DNA of 32,818 nt from Phormidesmis priestleyi BC1401 (GCF_001650195.1 NZ_LXYR01000052.1:1-32818); one strand, 5' to 3'; positions 1 to 8,640 are shown, numbered from the stretch's first letter. Notes: generated by a model not told the origin, from the letters alone. Numbers and translations are program-made.

Positions 1-113
1 GAACCTTGCGTTTGTGGCAGCAAGAGTGTGGAACACATTGCCTGTTGGCAGTTTCCAGATGGTTGATAGAGGATCACGGGCACTCTATTTAGAACCCCTG
101 CTTCCTCAGCCCT

Positions 114-470
114 ATGCACCGCCTCCTCTCTCTGTTTACTCCCCAGAAGCCGACGAGTCCCATTCTCAGGAGCTACGGTCAAGAAGTCTCAGGCATTGCT
201 CCGCCAGTCATTCAGAAAGTAATTGAGTGGTTGGCGCTCAGTCTCATTCAAGCTGGATATTTTGGGAAGGCGCACTTATTTTGGTTGGATGCCGAGGATG
301 ACCCAGAGGTCATGAGGCAGCTAAAGCGAGTGGCTCATCAGCAGAAACCTATCTTTTTGTATCGATGTGCAGACCGGGTTCCTTCTCCTCCCCAGGGCTA
401 TTATTGGCGAATGATGACAGAGCACCCCTCCCTGCGGGTTTATCAGTTGGAGAGCAAAGAAGCGGATTGA
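114..470 (+). CDS. hypothetical protein (118 aa)
   Basis: I do not recognise this protein. It opens with ATG at 114, has no clear Shine-Dalgarno sequence, and ends with TGA at 468-470. The central part, about residues 30-110, looks protein-like, with alternating hydrophobic helices and strands (IEWLALSLIQAGYFGKAHLF, KPIFLYRC). The upstream frame is closed by TAG at about 90, so it may be an intact small gene or the 3' end of a gene broken near the window edge. The next gene lies on the opposite strand and converges on it. Confidence 0.35.
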   Translation: MHRLLSLFTPQKPTSPILRSYGQEVSGIAPPVIQKVIEWLALSLIQAGYFGKAHLFWLDAEDDPEVMRQLKRVAHQQKPIFLYRCADRVPSPPQGYYWRMMTEHPSLRVYQLESKEAD

Positions 471-522
471 GCGAGGGAGTCGTCGAGATTTCTCAAGTCT
501 TCGAGTTAGCGGTCGGGCTGGA

Positions 523-810
523 CTAGCAATAGGCGGCGATGTCTTCACCACACACGTCAGCCAGATAGCACAGCGCTCTGAATCGTAATCCCACCAGTTG
601 TTCGTAGAACGGGTTCAGTTTACACATCGGGGGAATGTGGAATAAGACCCGACCGAAGCAGTGAATATCTCGTTCAAATGGGCATTGAGAGGGGATGAAG
701 CGACAAAGGAAATGGGCTGTCTTGGCGTTGTGAATCTCGATCGCGTCGAGTTTTTGAGTGAGGGGCTGGAGCCAGGGAACTGCGAATGGGTGAGAAGTGT
801 GGTCTAGCAT
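523..810 (-). CDS. Mo-dependent nitrogenase C-terminal domain family protein (95 aa)
   Basis: This matches the small cyanobacterial family named after the C-terminal domain of Mo-dependent nitrogenase. Characteristic blocks are PWLQPL (residues 12-17), LDAIEIHN (21-28), CPFERDI (43-49), CKLNPFYEQLVGLRFRAL (63-80) and the closing CGED. The ATG at 810 is preferred because AGGAG lies 7 nt upstream; the in-frame ATG at 828 has no ribosome site. The length is normal for the stand-alone family. The biochemical role is unknown, and the name does not imply that nitrogenase is present here. The cysteines C43, C63, C81, C87 and C95 could bind metal, which is only an inference. Confidence 0.8.
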   Translation of the reverse strand: MLDHTSHPFAVPWLQPLTQKLDAIEIHNAKTAHFLCRFIPSQCPFERDIHCFGRVLFHIPPMCKLNPFYEQLVGLRFRALCYLADVCGEDIAAYC

Positions 811-1009
811 GGTCAATCTCCTGAGCATCGGGGGGAGCGATCTGGCTTTGTCGGCTGCTACTGATTCATATGGCTGTGTTGAAAAGTTTATGCAACCCAG
901 TTAGGAGGATCATCAGGGCAAACGCATAAAAACTGGACAGGTGACTAGGCAAGCCTTTCAAAGTTAAGTATTTTTGCTTATCAACTTTTGAATCCCTTGC
1001 TAGTCGGCG

Positions 1010-1077
1010 TTCCCGTAGCTTTATTAAACTAAGTGGCTCCTGTGAAGGGGTCACTTAGTTTAATAAAGCTACGGGAA
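1010..1077. repeat. 26-bp perfect inverted repeat with 16-nt loop
   Basis: Arms 1010-1035 and 1052-1077 are perfect reverse complements (left arm begins TTCCCGTAGC). They are separated by a 16-nt loop, 1036-1051. No T-run follows on either strand, so a simple terminator is not favoured. It lies just beyond the 3' end of the recombinase gene and could be a recombination site or the remains of a small palindromic element. Confidence 0.75.
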
Positions 1078-1097
1078 TACCATTATCGATAATTAGG

Positions 1098-1141
1098 GGG
1101 TATACTCAGCCGCCTCAGTGACGAAGTGGCTGAGTATACCC
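1098..1141. repeat. 14-bp perfect inverted repeat with 16-nt loop
   Basis: GGGTATACTCAGCC (1098-1111) pairs with GGCTGAGTATACCC (1128-1141). The loop is 16 nt, the same length as in the neighbouring 1010-1077 repeat. It ends 2 nt from the recombinase stop codon. It could act as a transcript-end hairpin for that gene, although there is no T-tract, or as a binding site. Confidence 0.6.
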
Positions 1142-1143
1142 GT

Positions 1144-3246
1144 TTAAGAAGCCAACGAAGCTATCCAATCTAGTAACTGCTGCCGCTCCTTTGTTGACAA
1201 CTGTTGGATAGTGCGTTTCAGGGTATCCAAAGGAATCAGTGACAGCATTCCAGAATCGGTGTCCTCCTGGCGAGATAGCTCATCTAGGAGCCATTTATCC
1301 ACAGCCTCCTGAACAATACGTCGTTGTTCCGCTGGCACCCGTTGTTCGTAGGTACGCCGCATCGTCTCGACCGTCATGCCCATCTGTGCGGCCAAAGCTC
1401 GAAGCTGATGCTCTGAGAGCCCAACCATAAAAGCCCAAGTGGCCCAGATGTAGCGCATTGTATGCGACGTGATGCGCTTACCGAGATAACTATGAGCAAC
1501 GTCACCATAAAGGTTGGAAAAATCTCCTTGTCCGTAGGGCTTACCAGTCCCTGGCTGCACAAAAACTACAGTGTGGGTCCAAGTATCTCCTCTCGGTCCA
1601 GTGACTTGATGAATCTCAGGCTCAAGCTCCAAAAGTCCTAGAGACTGCCAGACCCCCTTCTGACCATCCCGTATCGGATCACACCATTGGTAGGCGTAAG
1701 CAGTCTTGAAGGTTCCTGGAAACCAAGACCCATACAGATAGCGTTCGACATAATCATAAAAACTGGTGCCATCCGAGAATCGGTAGTTGGGCAAAATGCC
1801 TGAGAAGCAACCGTGGGCTTGACGGGTTTTGTAATCTTGGACATCAGCCACCCAAATACCCTCAGGATAATGTTTCCCTTGATCAGTGTAAGTTCGGTAA
1901 AGATAAATATCGGCTGGGAGCTGGTTAGGTCCGATTTCGCGTGCCCAGTCTGGAGGCAGCGGGTGATACAGCCCATCAGCCGGAACATCATCAGGGCGTT
2001 TGACGGGGCAGGAGGTAGAAACTTTGCGATCTCGTAATTCCTGTTGTCTACGAGGGGCTAGAATGATAAGCTCTAGCCAAATTAAAAGATGGGCGATGCT
2101 AGCTGTTATTCTCCATCCCGCTCGTCGCCGTCCTGAGGGGTCCCGAACGCGGCATTGGGGAGCTAGTCGCTCGATAAAGTGCTCCCTCAGAAACCTTAGT
2201 TCAGTCATGCCTTCCGGCACTTCCGGCCATTTTTTGTCGTAGTCGGAGACATACTTGCGACTAACCGTCCACTCCTTGGCTACTTTCCGGACGACGCGAA
2301 GTTCTTCTAAAATCGTTGCAATGATGGGAACCAGGCGCATTTCAGCTTTAGAGTCGGCCTCATCCTTGTAGATAAAGCGTCCGATCGCGTAGAGAGCCAC
2401 CAATCGTCCGACTTTAGTGCGGGGGCTCCGAGAATTTTGATGCTCCTCTAGAAATTGGAAGTAATGATGAATCAAATCCGTTAAAGTCTGGTTCAGTTTG
2501 CGCCATAACCGCTTGCGCTGGGTTGGCGAGAGTTCATCCAGTTCTTCTGCGGTCACGAGAGGGAGCAAACTTTGTAGAGATAATTGCTCTACAGGGACAG
2601 GGGGGTCTTGATGATTTGCAAGGTAGCCCAAGAAAAGGGCGGTATCCGCTAGATAAGATTCGATGGACCGAGGTTTCAGTTTTTCTTTAACCTTCAGATG
2701 GTACTGAAAAGCTTCGCATTCCGCTTGAAGAGGAGGTGTCATCTCGCTATGGGGCAAGCCGTATTTCTCAGGACGTGGAGCGTCTCGCAAAGGAGTGTTG
2801 CTTCGATGCCCAAAGGGGCGCTCCCGAGGAGGACAACATTTATCAGCACGTCTCGGATGCCGTTGGGATTTTTTGGGCCACCAGGATTGCTCTCCTACCC
2901 AGCTAATGAATTGATCACCTCGAGCCGCATAGGTGTTGAAGCTAGCTTGCGACGGCTTTTTCTTCCTCAGCGCGGCTCTCAGCATTTCACTCAGCGGCAA
3001 TTTAGCTAACTGTGCAAAATTGATCTTTTTCACGTAGGTTCTGGCCATCTCTTGATCACGACTGGTCCAGCGTCCATTGGGATTTTCGGGGTTGAAGCCC
3101 AATGCCTCTATTAGCGTGCGGAACATTGAGTTAAATTCATTGATGCTATTTTGAGCTGTCTTCTCTGATTTTTTAGCTCGGATATCAGCGATATAAAGTT
3201 CGCTAATTTCCAGAAGATTAACGGGATCTTGGTTTTGGTTTGTCAT
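1144..3246 (-). CDS. large tyrosine recombinase / integrase (700 aa)
   Basis: A predicted site-specific DNA recombinase of the tyrosine (phage integrase) class. The C-terminal catalytic part shows an Arg I box (LAPRRQQEL, R400), a likely beta-hairpin lysine (K473), HTMR (H595, R598) and the nucleophile Y633 in RRTYEQ. The usual LGH histidine position reads QMGM, so one member of the catalytic pentad seems replaced. Residues 1-125 and 170-300 look like two helical core-binding regions, and about 125-170 is a basic, proline-rich linker. At 700 aa it is about twice the usual integrase length. GAGG lies upstream of the ATG at 3246. Hairpins at 1010-1141 and palindromes at 3932-3971 and 4264-4299 lie around it and are candidate substrates. 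The class is clear; the role (integration, dimer resolution or other) is not. Confidence 0.85.
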   Translation of the reverse strand: MTNQNQDPVNLLEISELYIADIRAKKSEKTAQNSINEFNSMFRTLIEALGFNPENPNGRWTSRDQEMARTYVKKINFAQLAKLPLSEMLRAALRKKKPSQASFNTYAARGDQFISWVGEQSWWPKKSQRHPRRADKCCPPRERPFGHRSNTPLRDAPRPEKYGLPHSEMTPPLQAECEAFQYHLKVKEKLKPRSIESYLADTALFLGYLANHQDPPVPVEQLSLQSLLPLVTAEELDELSPTQRKRLWRKLNQTLTDLIHHYFQFLEEHQNSRSPRTKVGRLVALYAIGRFIYKDEADSKAEMRLVPIIATILEELRVVRKVAKEWTVSRKYVSDYDKKWPEVPEGMTELRFLREHFIERLAPQCRVRDPSGRRRAGWRITASIAHLLIWLELIILAPRRQQELRDRKVSTSCPVKRPDDVPADGLYHPLPPDWAREIGPNQLPADIYLYRTYTDQGKHYPEGIWVADVQDYKTRQAHGCFSGILPNYRFSDGTSFYDYVERYLYGSWFPGTFKTAYAYQWCDPIRDGQKGVWQSLGLLELEPEIHQVTGPRGDTWTHTVVFVQPGTGKPYGQGDFSNLYGDVAHSYLGKRITSHTMRYIWATWAFMVGLSEHQLRALAAQMGMTVETMRRTYEQRVPAEQRRIVQEAVDKWLLDELSRQEDTDSGMLSLIPLDTLKRTIQQLSTKERQQLLDWIASLAS

Positions 3247-3557
3247 AATAGTGACCTCTTACAGTAAATTAGGAAAAGCAGCCGCTTTGTAGGTCTTGTT
3301 GAAGTGCTAGCTCATCTGACACTCCTGATTTGAAAACATCAGAAAAGAGAACAAGTTTTATTATTAAAACAGCTTGGTTTCAATGCATCAAGACAATGTT
3401 CTGGAATGTCGTTGCTTTAATAACTGGAAGACTGAAAGCTTTATAAATAAAGGGATAGATGGAGATTTTAAGAGCCTAGAATCAATAGTTATTCTCGCTT
3501 TTCTTCAATAAGAATTAGCTCTTAAATAATTCCTAAACTCCTCCTCCATCACCTTTA
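3247..3557. other. AT-rich intergenic region
   Basis: These 311 bases separate the recombinase from the small basic protein gene, both on the minus strand. I see no open frame of note and no RNA gene. The promoter for the recombinase presumably lies here, but no convincing -35/-10 pair stands out. Confidence 0.4.
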
Positions 3558-3908
3558 TTAACCAAGTAAAAAGACTGATTTTGTTAAGGTTTGAATGCCT
3601 TGATCGGAAATTTGCTCTTGTGGAACTGCTGGAGTATTTGCAAATGCGACTTTTAAGATTCCCCGTCCGATCTGTTCGACAAATTCACTCCTGGATAAGT
3701 TAAAGGACTGGCTCAGGGCATCCAAACCTTTCACCCCAGTTGCCGTGATTCCGATCGAATACGGTTTTTTAATCTCGTCGTATAGCTCCGGTCTGCCGCG
3801 CATAGATTTTCCTGCTTTCTTGCCTTTTGAAATCGAGGATCTCTTGCCGCTTTCCTGGGCTTTCCGAGTGCAGAGTGTTTTTTTCTGGGTGCTTCGATTA
3901 GACTTCAT
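3558..3908 (-). CDS. small basic ribbon-helix-helix-like DNA-binding protein (116 aa)
   Basis: The first 40 residues are very basic and probably disordered (many K, R and S). Residues about 49-56 (PYSIGITA) could form the beta-ribbon. They are followed by two helices, about 57-70 (GVKGLDALSQSF) and 72-86 (SRSEFVEQIGRGIL), the pattern of an Arc/CopG-type RHH fold. AAGGAAAC lies 6 nt before the ATG at 3908. The gene follows a strong hairpin at 3932-3971 and lies downstream of the rep gene on the same strand. A role in plasmid copy control, partition or recombination is plausible but inferred only from fold and position. Confidence 0.6.
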   Translation of the reverse strand: MKSNRSTQKKTLCTRKAQESGKRSSISKGKKAGKSMRGRPELYDEIKKPYSIGITATGVKGLDALSQSFNLSRSEFVEQIGRGILKVAFANTPAVPQEQISDQGIQTLTKSVFLLG

Positions 3909-3931
3909 ACTTTGTTTCCTTTAAAAATGAA

Positions 3932-3971
3932 AAAGGAGCCCAATGTAGCAATTGCTGCATTGGGCTCCTTT
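3932..3971 (-). terminator. 40-bp near-perfect palindrome, possible terminator
   Basis: Twenty-base arms (3932-3951 and 3952-3971) differ at one position. On the minus strand the hairpin is followed by TTTTTCATTTTT and then by the ribosome site of the 3908 gene. This fits a Rho-independent terminator for transcripts from the rep side, or an attenuator in front of the small basic protein. With no spacer between its arms it could instead be a protein-binding palindrome. Confidence 0.5.
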
Positions 3972-4558
3972 GGGATCGGAAGCTAAATAAATTTCTGTTT
4001 GGCTCTCGCGTAGAGCGAGCACACATTCGGTACCTCTTTCCCCTGTGAAAATCACAGGCTCTTCGTACCTCTCCATGAGTGTAACCTCACTAGCTCGCTT
4101 TTGCGCTCCTTGATTAAGAATCTTCCCCAGTGACCTCTGTGCCTCTTCCGAGCAGTGCTAGCGTATCTGCTTTTGCCGCTGCTCATGAATAATGCATGCC
4201 AGAGCAACCTATAGGGCAGGCAAGGAACAATGGTACTTGCTGTCCACATTATTGATTAACTTTGCTTCTCTACGAACTTTGCAAAGTTCGTAGAGAAGCT
4301 CCACGAAACGTCAGCTTGTCAGAAAATTTACTGAAATGCCTTTGCAGCAGGCTCTTTCAACAAAAAAGTTACATATAAGCAGATGATCTTATATATGACC
4401 TTTTTTCCCTTCTGGTCACCTATATAAATAAACATCGTGATAACTCTTTTCTAGGAGCCATGTCACATAAGCGAGTCGGAGGAAGTGATTGCAGGCCTCA
4501 GCGAAGCTTGTCTACTCCTGGCATCAGAGCAAACCTTAAGGGAATCTTTGGTTCTGAC
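3972..4558. other. palindrome-rich region between the rep gene and the basic protein gene
   Basis: I support no gene in these 587 bases. They contain several dyads: CCTGTGA/TCACAGG at 4042-4058, the perfect 36-bp palindrome at 4264-4299, and ATATAAG/CTTATAT at 4373-4394, which is followed by a T6 run on the plus strand. The 65-codon frame on the minus strand at 4052-4249 has no ribosome site and runs through hairpins. Position 3' of the CyRepA1 gene suggests transcript ends, an origin or a recombination site. Confidence 0.45.
4264..4299. repeat. perfect 36-bp palindrome
   Basis: GCTTCTCTACGAACTTTG (4264-4281) is followed directly by its exact reverse complement (4282-4299), with no spacer. 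No T-run flanks it. A perfect palindrome this long is unusual in plasmid DNA. Candidate roles are a recombinase or resolvase site, an origin dyad or a transcript-end hairpin. Confidence 0.8.
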
Positions 4559-7500
4559 TCAGGAGATCGCCCTCTTTAACGCTTCGATCGGGATGTGCTT
4601 TTCCATCAGCTGGCGAATGTCATCCGACTTGCAGCCCTCCCACATCGCCCGAATACTTTCCAGCGAGTCCTGTGAGAACCAATCAGTCGAGATTTGAAAG
4701 TTTGTAGTCACTATTTTAGAAGGGGATTCTGCTTCCTTAAACTGCTGACTACTTGCGCTGATTTGCTCTGCCCACTTGGTTTCTAGGGCTTTGATGATGT
4801 CGTCAGAGATAGCTTGATTCAGGGGCACCGCTTTGTAGATCCGGGTCTGCTCACCTCGGCCTCCTTCCCGCCTCAAAACGACTTGCTTATAGCCCAGTTT
4901 CTTCAGCAGCTTGCCCGCGATTTCGATGCCCGTCTGATTTTCGTTGACGTTCAGACCCAGGTACCGCTGAATCTCACCTCGATTCTTGAGAGCCTCCCCT
5001 TTGAACGTGACGATCCCCTCGTCGGTCTCTCGATACTCGTCACACGTCATCAGTGCCTTGATCCCTATGATTAGCAAAATCTCCACCGCAGATCGCTTGT
5101 GAGACAGTCTCCATGTTGCCACAAACGGCTTGTCGAGTTGCCCTTTGAAGGATTGACGATCCAGATAGGTGGCAATCTCAGGATGCTGGGTCAGGAACAG
5201 TAGGGTCGTGGCTCGTTTCAGGGCTCCGTTATGGTTGATGACCGCTTCCAGCACAAACTCAGGGGTGAGGTTGATCCCTGGTAATTCATCCAACAGCAAG
5301 ACTTTGTGCGCTTTGCAGCGGTCTGCATAGAGAGACTCGTTGGAGTTGAGAATCCGTCGTGCCGTCTCAACGTCTAGCCCTGTGATGTCTGCGGTGGCTC
5401 GGTCGGTTGCTCTCCCGCAGCGGATAGCGGCCTTGGCGTCTGCAAGCTGCTTCCGTTCGGGGTCGTTTCTCTCCCAGCCTTCGTTAAGGGTGACGTGATG
5501 CCCCTTCGATTCCAGGGTTGCTGTCAAGCTCTTCAGCAACTGGCCCTTTGAGCCGTTCTGCCGAGCTTTGAAGGTGGCAGCATGATGCGCCCAAAATAGC
5601 GCAGGTGAATTGGCTTCAGCCTTTCTCCAGTCCTCGATCGCATCCAGACGTTTTTTGGTAGGTTCCACCTCGTCCCATGTGTCCAACCCTTCTTTGAGGA
5701 AGGTCTCGACTTGGGAGCGCATGAGGGTGGTTCGGGCCTTGAGGCTCCACTCCTTCAGCAGTTGAGCAGGTCGCAATCCCCGATCCCCGCCCTCAGCGGG
5801 TGCAAACGTCGCGCAGTAGATCTCTCTGGGCACGGGCAGGCGATACCGATTCAGCAGTTGATTTTGTAGCCGCGCTTCTAGGTGAGTCGCATAGTGCAGG
5901 TTGAGGTCAAAATGCTCAATTGTGATGTCAACCCCGCTTTGCACCGTGGGCGTCAGAATCAGTAAATCAGGCTGATGAGCGGCAATGTGGGCATTGGGGT
6001 CCAGCCGAAACGCAGCGATCTTCGGGTCCTCGATAGTTAGAGCATCCACGCGCACTACGGTGTAGTCCGAGCGAAACAGTCGGTCTAACGCCTCTCCTTG
6101 AATCTGGGAATCAGTGGTCAACACCACCTTCTGACTCGCGGCGAGCAGGGCTCTTAATCGAGCCACAAATCCGCTTGGGCTGCCTGCCCCGATCGTCACG
6201 TCCCAAGGTTGGGACGAGTGATGATTCACCACGAGCCGAACGGGATAGCGATCGTCCGTGGCCTCTTTGAGGAAGCGGACGGACAGATCGGTGAGGGAAT
6301 CCTCCATCAACAGAATTGAGCCGCGACGCTCCATCGCCGTGTTGAGAACAGCTTTAAAGTGTTCTAACGCTTGATTCTGCTTGTTGCCTAAAGTACCGCC
6401 CTCTAAGGCTTGCTGGAGCGTGGCTTCGCCTTCATCCAGGATGATCAAAGTATGCTCTGGCAACCAATCGAGATTGATTCTATGCAGGGAGTCTAGGCAA
6501 AGCGCGATCGCGCGTTCTTGTTGGAGGGCAAACCGTAAGCCGTTGGGATACCAGCGATCTAGTTCTTGGATATGAGAAATCCCTGTTTTTTGCCCCGTCT
6601 GCATTAAGAGGGCGTTGCGTCCGCCGATCATCAGAATGAGGCTGTCTGGATACTGCGATCGCCAATTGGTGACGAATCCCTTGAGTTGGGTCGTCTTCCC
6701 GGTGTTGCAAGCGCTGGAGATGGCCAGAATTTCGCCTGGTTTGGGTGCCTTGATGCCGCTTAGATAGCGTTGATTGAGTTCCTGGCGGATAGGATGGGTG
6801 AGGCTGTTGAGTTCTTTCTGAATCCGCTCCGTTTCGGCTCTGTAGGCTGCTTGACGAGCGAGCGCTTCAAACTCTGCCCAAGTTAGCAGTTGGGCTGAGG
6901 CCAGTTCAGCCTCGCTGGCCTCATCAATGTCATTGTCTTGTTTGGTGACTTGACCCCACCACAGGAATTTAGTCTCTGGGAACTGCTGTGCCGTCCGTTT
7001 GTGCCGTGCCATGACGTGCGGGTTGAGCACATCCCCCGCGTCTGGAATGGCGACAAGGGGTAAGCCGGGATACGCGGCGATCACGGCTTTGAGCTGAATC
7101 GGGGAGGCCAGATGATTCCCACCCGCCGAGCCGACAGCGATCCCGTTCAACCGCTGGGCCGTCAACAGGGGCTTCACGCCCGTGCCCTCGACGAAGGTGA
7201 TCATCGTCGGTTGGGCAGTTGGGTAAACCGCGAGCGGCATTTCATCGGTGCCGGGGAACTGCTTGCCGCCGGATAGGTTGTGCCAGCGATAGCGGCCCCC
7301 CTCGCCCGGATCAGCGTAGCGCCACTGGGCCCCAACATATTTGCCCTCTAATCCCTTAAATGGGATGGCATAGCCAAAGTCACAAGATAGAGCGATCGAC
7401 AGATCCGTAATGCCTCTGCGCTGCAAGTCAGCGCGGTCTCGGGCATTGAGGGAACCGTTCGCCAGCCAGTTCCGGTAGAAGCGATCTCGCTCCTTCAGGC

Positions 7501-7771
7501 TCATCGTTTGGGGCACTGCGACGGGTCTCTCATCCCGCTGGCGATACTGCCACGCGTCGCGATCAACCGGTGAGTTGGTCTCGGGTGCAAATTGCGTCCA
7601 CAGTCCATCTTTGGTGGAGCCGAACGCTTTCCAGCCGGAGGCAAAGTCAGCGGTCATGCAAAGGACTAACGGCTTATCGTCAAAGGTTCTGCACTTGCCT
7701 TTCACGTCCCCGCAGATGGGACACGAATTTGATCGAGTGGTGGGTCTAGGTTTGAAGGCTGTGGAGGTCAT
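4559..7771 (-). CDS. plasmid replication protein, CyRepA1 family (1070 aa)
   Basis: Likely the replication initiator of this plasmid. From the ATG at 7771 there is an N-terminal zinc-finger-like CPIC (17-20) with further cysteines at 27 and 38. A DUF3854/TOPRIM-like region follows, with VEG (about 194-196) and PDAGD (about 243-247). Next is a helicase-like P-loop domain: NTGKTT (356-361), LIILDEGEAT (442-451) and a motif V-like TPTVQSGVDI. This order is that of the cyanobacterial CyRepA1 proteins (such as Slr7037 of pSYSA), which run about 950-1100 aa. The start at 7771 is chosen over the in-frame ATG at 7795 because it overlaps the stop of the upstream 44-codon ORF by ATGA and has AAGGGGG before it. 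Family assignment is by recognition of motif order. Confidence 0.85.
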   Translation of the reverse strand: MTSTAFKPRPTTRSNSCPICGDVKGKCRTFDDKPLVLCMTADFASGWKAFGSTKDGLWTQFAPETNSPVDRDAWQYRQRDERPVAVPQTMSLKERDRFYRNWLANGSLNARDRADLQRRGITDLSIALSCDFGYAIPFKGLEGKYVGAQWRYADPGEGGRYRWHNLSGGKQFPGTDEMPLAVYPTAQPTMITFVEGTGVKPLLTAQRLNGIAVGSAGGNHLASPIQLKAVIAAYPGLPLVAIPDAGDVLNPHVMARHKRTAQQFPETKFLWWGQVTKQDNDIDEASEAELASAQLLTWAEFEALARQAAYRAETERIQKELNSLTHPIRQELNQRYLSGIKAPKPGEILAISSACNTGKTTQLKGFVTNWRSQYPDSLILMIGGRNALLMQTGQKTGISHIQELDRWYPNGLRFALQQERAIALCLDSLHRINLDWLPEHTLIILDEGEATLQQALEGGTLGNKQNQALEHFKAVLNTAMERRGSILLMEDSLTDLSVRFLKEATDDRYPVRLVVNHHSSQPWDVTIGAGSPSGFVARLRALLAASQKVVLTTDSQIQGEALDRLFRSDYTVVRVDALTIEDPKIAAFRLDPNAHIAAHQPDLLILTPTVQSGVDITIEHFDLNLHYATHLEARLQNQLLNRYRLPVPREIYCATFAPAEGGDRGLRPAQLLKEWSLKARTTLMRSQVETFLKEGLDTWDEVEPTKKRLDAIEDWRKAEANSPALFWAHHAATFKARQNGSKGQLLKSLTATLESKGHHVTLNEGWERNDPERKQLADAKAAIRCGRATDRATADITGLDVETARRILNSNESLYADRCKAHKVLLLDELPGINLTPEFVLEAVINHNGALKRATTLLFLTQHPEIATYLDRQSFKGQLDKPFVATWRLSHKRSAVEILLIIGIKALMTCDEYRETDEGIVTFKGEALKNRGEIQRYLGLNVNENQTGIEIAGKLLKKLGYKQVVLRREGGRGEQTRIYKAVPLNQAISDDIIKALETKWAEQISASSQQFKEAESPSKIVTTNFQISTDWFSQDSLESIRAMWEGCKSDDIRQLMEKHIPIEALKRAIS

Positions 7772-7902
7772 GATGGAACCCCCTTCAGCGTCCACTGAAC
7801 AATCCTCAGAATTGTGGGTTGATCAGCATCACCTTGAAGCAATGGCAGCCGCGATTCGGCATGGTCTAAGTCGAATTGGAGGCTGAGGGCAATGGGATTC
7901 AT
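7768..7902 (-). CDS. 44-aa leader ORF coupled to the rep gene
   Basis: This small ORF starts at the ATG at 7902 with a very strong ribosome site (GGGGAGGT, 5 nt spacing). It ends at TGA 7768-7770, sharing ATGA with the rep start. The peptide begins MNPIALSLQFDLDHAESR and I do not recognise it. The pairing resembles the small ORF ssr7036 upstream of slr7037 on pSYSA; similarity of sequence cannot be judged here. The arrangement implies that Rep translation depends on translating this ORF, a common way to set copy number. An in-frame extension reaches 8025 but has no ribosome site. Confidence 0.65.
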   Translation of the reverse strand: MNPIALSLQFDLDHAESRLPLLQGDADQPTILRIVQWTLKGVPS

Positions 7903-8640
7903 ACGCCACCTCCCCAACTTTGAAGCGGTGGGTGAGACGGTCAGCAGACGATGGGAGGAATTGCAGGTCGCTTTGGGAAGACCCTCAGACCGATCTGTTT
8001 GAGGGAGATGGATATAAGTCAGCATGGTTCTCTGTCCAAATAGGGTGTGGGAGGACAGAGAGCAAGGACGGAGAGAGGAGAATCGAGATGCGAGCCGTCA
8101 GGTTAAGGCGGCGGAATCAATGCATTAATGCACACGAACACTCTCCGGAACAGTCCATCGCTCTCTGTTCCAAACAGGCAGCGACGGGAGGGAGAACCAT
8201 GCGGAGAATCTTAAAAATGCCCAGCAAACACTATTGCCATTGGAGACAAATGAGGCATAATAAACACATGGCACTGTCAGGAACCTAACTATCAGCCCGT
8301 TCAAAGCAGTCAAGTTAGCGTCCCCGCCCTCCCGTTATTAAAGTGGATATTTGAGCCTTCAAAGCCCTCTCTGTTTCAGCAGTGGGGGTTTTTGGCATCT
8401 AGGGTGACTAGAACATGATGGGAACCTCTCGGATTGCAAGGGTGGAAACTGGGCATGTCATGGTGGATCGCTCACGTTTCTGAAGTGAGATTAAGTGTAT
8501 CAGGACATTTTCTCTGATCTGCACTCGATCCATGACAAATTCTTCTGTAAATGGGTTTGAGGAGTCAGGTCACGTCCTAGTCCGTTCAGCTCCTAAAGAT
8601 ATCGGCACCCGTGAAGTGAGTGGATTCGAGAAGTTCTCAC
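7903..8640. promoter_or_regulatory. dyad-rich leader of the rep operon, candidate origin or copy-control region
   Basis: No gene is supported across these 738 bases. On the rep-proximal side are three dyads: TCTCTGTCC/GGACAGAGA (8029-8037 and 8053-8061), the 12-bp palindrome TGCATTAATGCA (8121-8132) and GGAACAG/CTGTTCC (8147-8153 and 8165-8171). On the plus strand, antisense to the leader, TTGCCA-16 nt-CATAAT near 8236-8263 could be a promoter, but it reads away from rep. By analogy with pSYSA this region may hold copy-control RNA elements; that is inference. Confidence 0.4.

Noticed and set aside
14-226. A 70-codon plus-strand frame overlapping the 114-470 frame.
   Set aside because: Proline- and serine-rich shadow-like composition and no ribosome site; the 114-470 frame looks more protein-like.
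866-1054. A 62-codon minus-strand frame ending GLHKLFNTAI, considered as a transposase remnant.
   Set aside because: It starts inside the 1010-1077 palindrome, has no ribosome site, and I cannot tie it to any transposase family from sequence alone.
4052-4249. A 65-codon minus-strand frame downstream of rep.
   Set aside because: Runs through hairpins, has no ribosome site, and its composition is not protein-like.
7920-8288. A 122-codon plus-strand frame antisense to the rep leader.
   Set aside because: Arg-rich irregular protein without a convincing start; it is the shadow of a GC-rich structured leader. An antisense RNA remains possible, but a protein is not supported.
8125-8313. A 62-codon minus-strand frame in the rep leader.
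   Set aside because: No ribosome site, and it overlaps the dyads; no sign of selection as protein.
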